DNA of 64,000 nucleotides from Chamaecrista fasciculata. Its lineage: Eukaryota > Streptophyta > Magnoliopsida > Fabales > Fabaceae. Position 1 is the first letter of the stretch, and each line of letters begins with the position of its first letter. Positions 59,881 through 64,000 of the stretch are shown in pieces. The notes beneath the pieces are model-generated. The model ran no database searches. It was given only the letters and a program-made list of their open reading frames with translations, and was not told the origin of the DNA. A program made the translations under genes and the position numbers. Location: positions 1 through 64,000 of the forward strand of contig QANZ01053313.1 in NCBI GenBank assembly GCA_003254925.1, in the 5' to 3' direction.

Positions 59881-60990
59881 ACTAAGGTAAGGTCTGATTC
59901 AGTTGAATTCATCTAATTGATTTACAAATACAGATACCACTGCTCAGATATTCAAGCACTGTTAAAAGTTAAAATTTTCATATGCATTTTGTTTGACTTC
60001 AGTAGTGACGTGAATTACAGCATTTATGTTGAATTAAAGAGCTGCATTCCCATGTTTTTTTTTGGCCAAAATTCCCTTGTATTTCTCGAATGTGAAAGAA
60101 AGTAGTCTGTATTTTGCTTATTACTGTTAATAAATTTGTTAACTGACTATAAATCATATTTATATATGAGAAGAGATACAAGAAGAGTAGTAGCAATGTG
60201 TATTTATCTATACAATTTTGTATCTTTGATAAAAAAAAAAAATAGGTTGTACATGGTAGAGAAGATAGAAAACGTAAGCTAGAGATAGGTTAATATCATT
60301 TGTTGTTGACATGGGTCTAGTCTGTAATTACTGAAGTTGGTATCTTTGATGTGTATAAAAGTGTGAAAGATTATAGTCCTATGGGTCTAGCAATGTGTAT
60401 TTATCTCTAGCAATGGTATCTTTGATGCTACATTCACTTGTTTTATTATCATTCAGTTATATTTTTATGAACTTTTGTCTACTAATCTGTTTTGTTGTTC
60501 TCTTATTTTTATAGGAAGCAGCAGCAGCGAATGCAAGTAATACCCCCCAGGTAGAGATGAATGCAAGTAATACTCAAGTCATACCCCCAGCGAATGTGAA
60601 TGCAAGTAATAATCAGGTCATACCCCTAGCGAATGTGAATGCAAGTAATACTCAAACCACTTCAAGTAATACCCAAGTAAGTTTGATCTTTTGTTCAATT
60701 CTGTTGTATGTCTTGTGTTTAAGTTCTCTTCCTCATGATTCTAATATGGTTCACGTACTCATTATTTGTGCTTATTTGTGCTTATTGGCAGCCTCCTGCT
60801 GCAGCAGGAAGTCATTCAAGTCGGTCTAGCCAATCTAGTAGGGCATCTTGGTATCCAACTAATGAACAGCCTCGGGCCTCACAAGACATATCTCAGTCCA
60901 GCATTGCCCCATTACAACAGTCAATAGGCCGGGGCAAGTGTCATTTCAAGAAAGCTACAAAGTTTGTACCAAGACCTCAAAAGAAGTAGT
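59596..60990 (+). CDS. Spliced MULE-borne reading frame with 13-residue repeats, 216 aa, unknown function
   Basis: Three blocks join in phase 0: 59596-59886 (donor AAG/GTAAGG), 60515-60676 (acceptor TATAG; donor CAA/GTAAGT) and 60792-60990. The first block is encoded by the TIR (IPPSTTK at its end). The second holds a 39-bp tandem repeat giving NASNTQVIPPANV about three times. The third is Ser/Gln-rich and ends with a basic tail (SIGRGKCHFKKATKFVPRPQ, KK, stop). The Ser/Gln-rich basic tail resembles the C-terminal ends of plant MULE transposases, but the zinc-finger SWIM and catalytic regions are missing. The start codon is uncertain: several in-frame ATG-like options exist, and the first true ATG downstream of 59596 may be used. 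A deletion-derived remnant is the likeliest reading. Confidence 0.45.
60540..60660 (+). repeat. 39-bp tandem repeat (13-residue NASNTQVIPPANV unit)
   Basis: Units begin GAATGCAAGTAATACTCAAG and recur with period 39, about three and a half times with small changes. The period keeps the reading frame. Confidence 0.75.
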
Positions 60991-61024
60991 AATAGTAATT
61001 TTTAAGTTTATGTAAAGATTTTGG

Positions 61025-61195
61025 ATTAGTATAGTGCACAGGTTTTTTGGATTAGTATAGTGCACAGGTTTTGGATTAGTATAGTGCACGGGTTTTTTTA
61101 TTAGTTTATGACTTGATTACATAAGACTTGATTATGTAAAGTTTATGACTTGATTATGTAAGACTTGATTATGTAAAGTTTATGACTTGAATGAA
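61025..61195. repeat. Two short tandem repeats downstream of the MULE frame
   Basis: 'ggattagtatagtgcac(a/g)ggttt' is repeated three times (about 61022-61096). Then 'gacttgattatgtaa(a)g' is repeated about five times (61110-61190). Confidence 0.7.
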
Positions 61196-62000
61196 TATTC
61201 TTCCTGGAATTAAGAAATAGCAGGCGTAACTTCTCCAGGCTTGTTGAGGGCAAGCGCAATACCTGCTCAAAAGATACCAAACGGCACATTTTGATTGGTA
61301 CTTTCAATCAATGAATTAAGAAAGCATATATTGAAGCATAGACAAACACAACTAAAAAATGTGAAAGGTATGCATTAGAAGATCAGGACAAAAATAAATG
61401 CTAACCCAAACTTTCTTCTAAAATACCTGATGTACGGTCAAAAAAATTTCAGTTCACAAGCATTTGTGCCTCATAAAAAAAGTACAATTCAAACTCTAAA
61501 TACTTGTAATTTTTATTCTTGCAATATGAGGTGGATATATAGGGAATAGGCTTTTCTTGTAATTTTTACTCTCTCTTCCTCAGTAGATTCTTTTTTTCAT
61601 CTAAACAAATATTTGAAGGTGAATGAGATGAATAGTGGCAGTACGTTCGCCAATTAAAAGTTTGAGAAACTTTATGTCCAACATTAATATGATTGTCATA
61701 CTGCAACCTTAGTGCTAAAATGGTATCACATGAAATATGATGAAAGTTCCTGTACTTTGCTGTATGCTTTGTGGTAACCATGTACTATGATAGAACAAAC
61801 ATCAAATTTCAGCCCCAAGTGCTAAAATGAACAATGAAAGTAACATAAATACCTAATAACAATTAGTAGTAGATTTTAACAACATAACTAATTAGAAAGT
61901 TGATAACATCAGTGTATCCATAGTACATTAGTTTAGGTAAATAGTACATTGATACATTACAATGACATTACATTCCTAAAGAACATTACAACTCAACATT

Positions 62001-62585
62001 TCAAGGTAAATAGTTACCTGAAATGTCAAGTTTAACATTGAATACATTGTTAATAAAAATCATAACCACAAACAAGCAAAGGCCTAGCAAAACTTGTACA
62101 ATAATTTTGTCCTTCCTTTTGCACTTCAACTCTTTGATTTCATCTTCCAGCTTTTTGATTATACCTTCCAGCTCTTTGATTATACCTTCCAGCTCTATGG
62201 TCATCCTCTCATTTGTCTTATACTCTTTGATTTTATCTTCCAGCTCTTCGATTTTACCTTCCAGCTTTGAAATTTTATCTTCCACGCGCGCATGTAGAAG
62301 GACCAAACCATTCAAAATATTCACATTTATAAGGCTGCAAGATATCATTCAAAAATGAACACTGAAATACTAGTCTCACTGAAATTGATTAACACTAAAA
62401 TAATCATAACAAACCTTATATCTTGGGCAAGTGAAGAATTGCATTCCAAAATGATCCTCAGTCAAAGATGTACGCAAAGGGGCATTTAAACCACATAGGC
62501 AACGCCTTCTTTGGCCACCAAATGAACCGAATGCAGCTCCTGATGATTGTGAAGCACCAGACATTGTAGAATAATCACCAGACAT
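62001..62585 (-). pseudogene. GRF-zinc-finger / coiled-coil / membrane protein gene with a frame break
   Basis: Exon 1 (62585-62415) starts MSGDYSTMSGASQSSG and holds the GRF-type zinc finger: CLCGLNAPLRTS, then GMQFFTCPRYK. Spliced to 62334, it continues PYKCEYFEWFG, completing the C...C...C...FEW pattern. It then runs into a stop at the (GC)n site near 62288 (GPSTCARGR, stop). The coiled coil (SKLEGKIEELEDKIKE...) and a terminal membrane segment (VLLGLCLFVVMIFI) lie in another frame. Plant proteins with GRF finger, coiled coil and C-terminal membrane helix are often associated with MULEs. A two-base length change in the GC run could explain the break. It may be a pseudogene, an assembly error, or differently spliced. 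Confidence 0.6.
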
Positions 62586-62639
62586 TGTCGAAGGAAGCTT
62601 CACATTAACATGAAAAAAGAACAAAATAAATTCATGAAA

Positions 62640-63654
62640 AAAGAACTAACTACTCTTTTGCATTTTAGACATCTGTTGTACAATGCAAATAAGGTTTCAT
62701 GACTTCATAGCTAGCAAAATAGGTTTATACCAGACGCAGGCCAAGAAAATTAAGCTCTAAAGTCGTAGAAATGCACGAGAATGCAGATCTGTTGCAAACA
62801 CCAGCATAAACAATGTTCAACAAGTGAGAACAATAAAATAAGTATAAATACAGAACAATTTTCTTTAGAAAACATATATTTAATACTTAATAGTAATAAT
62901 AACATAGTCATCCAACATATATGCAGACAAAAAAAAAAAAATAGAATAGACACTGAAAGCAATAAGCAAATGGTAACAAAATGGTAAATATACTAACTAT
63001 TATAGTCTCATTAAGAAGAATAATAACTCTCTTACTTTATTAAATGTCAAATCCAGTAGAAGCCCTGAACAGAACAGGTTTTACAATGACAGAATTCCCT
63101 GACCTGCCTTTCTCTTGGATCATAGATCATGACAGTACCTAAAATGGAACACAATACTTAAATGGTCTATAATCCAACTTAATGAAATAAAGAACTGAAT
63201 TCTTAATAAAAACCTCCTCAAGTCAATATTGCACATGTTCTTTCGTGGCATATCCATTAGCTAGAGGGAATTCATATTGACAACCATAGATCATTAACAT
63301 AGATGCCAAAATCATCAAGTTGAGAACAAGATAACACAACAATAAAATTAACAAAATTTGTACAAAAACACAATTTTGACAATAACCTTGCATTCTGTCT
63401 GCCCTTACATCCTATTATTTAAGATTTTTTTTTCTCCCCAGAGAATCGCTTAAAGGTTTGAAGTATACAAAAACTCACCAGAAAGAGGAAAAGGTTTGAA
63501 GTGTGGCAAAGTAAACAAGTAAACAGAAAACAATTGAGTATCTGCCCATAGGTCATCATGATGAACAACTAAACCAAAATACCCTTCTTCAAATAACAGA
63601 AGAAAAATAGACAATAGCGAGAGAAAGAAACCAGACCGGGGATAAATAAGAGAG
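62640..63654. other. MULE interior without recognised gene
   Basis: AT-rich sequence between the GRF gene and the right TIR. It could contain the GRF leader and an intron, because the right TIR would act as its 5' end by symmetry with the left side. Confidence 0.4.
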
Positions 63655-64000
63655 AGCTGTCGACGGCGGAATCGACGGCGAACCTGACGAGATGAAAACC
63701 AGAAATCGCGAGCGACTGTGAGTGAAGGAGGAAGAAATTTTAGGGTTTGAAGATGAGGAAATAGCAAGCGAAGGAGAGAGTGAAGGGGAAGATGAATCGT
63801 TGATGGAGAGAGTGAATGAGGAAGAAATCGCAGATGAAGAAATCGTTGATGGAGGATGAAGAAATCGCGAGCTGGAGGATGAAGAGAGGAAGAAATCGCA
63901 GATGAAAAATGGCGAGGCTGATGAATGAATGAAAAAAGTAGAGATTGGGGCACGTGCAAGACATGTGCACCGTTAAGTTGGAAGGAGAAAAGCTCCTAGG
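63655..64000. repeat. Right TIR of the large MULE (partial)
   Basis: Inverted copy of 59535-59880: 'gtcgacggcggaatcgacgg' here pairs with 'ccgtcgattccgccgtcgac' near 59860, continuing to 'aaaagctcctagg' at the window edge. There are a few indels relative to the left TIR. Confidence 0.85.

Larger units (their letters stand above)
59447..64000. mobile_element. Large MULE, truncated by the window end
   Basis: The left end GGGCAAAATACACAAAAGGG begins a TIR that continues at least to 59880. Its inverted copy is visible from about 63655 to 64000 (for example 'caccgttaagttgg' versus 'ccaacttaacggtg'). The outer 130 bp or so of the right TIR lie beyond the window. GGG...CCC ends and long TIRs indicate Mutator type. 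Inside are a spliced plus-strand frame starting in the left TIR (59596-60990) and a minus-strand GRF-zinc-finger gene (62585-62001). The MULE catalytic domain is absent, so it is probably a deletion derivative. Confidence 0.8.

Noticed and set aside
60540..60660. Possible CRISPR-like array
   Set aside because: The 39-bp period is a plain in-frame tandem repeat without unique spacers, in a plant genome.
63450..63959. 169-codon minus-strand open frame near the window end
   Set aside because: It is the TTCATC/TCGCGATTTC-rich right TIR read through. The same frame appears in the left TIR, and no independent gene is indicated.

Overview
The window is nuclear DNA of a eudicot plant. It is AT-rich, its genes are split by GT-AG introns, and most of it is transposon-derived. 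I cannot name the species. Four host genes are well supported. They are an intronless arginine decarboxylase (ADC, + strand, 19526-21775), the mitochondrial ribosomal protein bTHXm/S31 (+, 33285-33521), the complex I LYR subunit NDUFB9/CIB22 (-, 41043-38993, five exons, 117 aa), and a kinesin-7 motor of the NACK-related group (-, 55967-49218, fourteen coding exons, 890 aa). The last two were assembled exon by exon. The frame stays open across every junction and the lengths fit the families.

Layout. 1-8.5 kb: degraded repeats (MULE-like and hAT-like MITEs, a LINE zinc-knuckle fragment, a PIF/Harbinger MITE, tRNA-derived SINEs). 8.5-12.9 kb: a complete CACTA element with an AAT target duplication and pieces resembling a chloroplast HSP90 gene. 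13.9-15.3 kb: a long-TIR Mutator-like element (MULE). 15.4-18.6 kb: SINEs and the ADC upstream region. 18.9-22.1 kb: ADC. 22.1-26.2 kb: three foldback MULEs, one holding an assembly gap. 26-33 kb: MITE-rich intergenic DNA. 33.2-33.6 kb: bTHXm. 36-37.7 kb: MITEs and a LINE fragment. 39-41.2 kb: CIB22. 41.3-42.9 kb: a Pack-MULE carrying the first exon of a LysM receptor-like kinase (CERK1/LYK1 type). 43-43.8 kb: a second copy of the 13.9-kb MULE family, with a Werner-like exonuclease fragment. 44.2-46.3 kb: a solo LTR. 49-57.3 kb: the kinesin. 57.9-58.2 kb: a TRIM. 59-59.4 kb: a MULE MITE. 59.4 kb to the window end: a larger MULE whose right TIR runs off the end; it carries a spliced 216-codon reading frame and a broken GRF-zinc-finger/coiled-coil/membrane gene.

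How it fits together. The host genes serve polyamine synthesis (ADC), mitochondrial translation and respiration (bTHXm, CIB22) and microtubule transport (kinesin-7). They share no pathway, but the neighbourhood is conserved: from memory ADC2 and CIB22 are adjacent in Arabidopsis, as are bTHXm and a kinesin-7. Both mitochondrial genes have TGGGCY (site II) motifs upstream. The most notable accessory content is the MULE population: many elements with GG...CC ends and 9-10 bp target duplications, several of them near-complete palindromes and at least two carrying host gene fragments.
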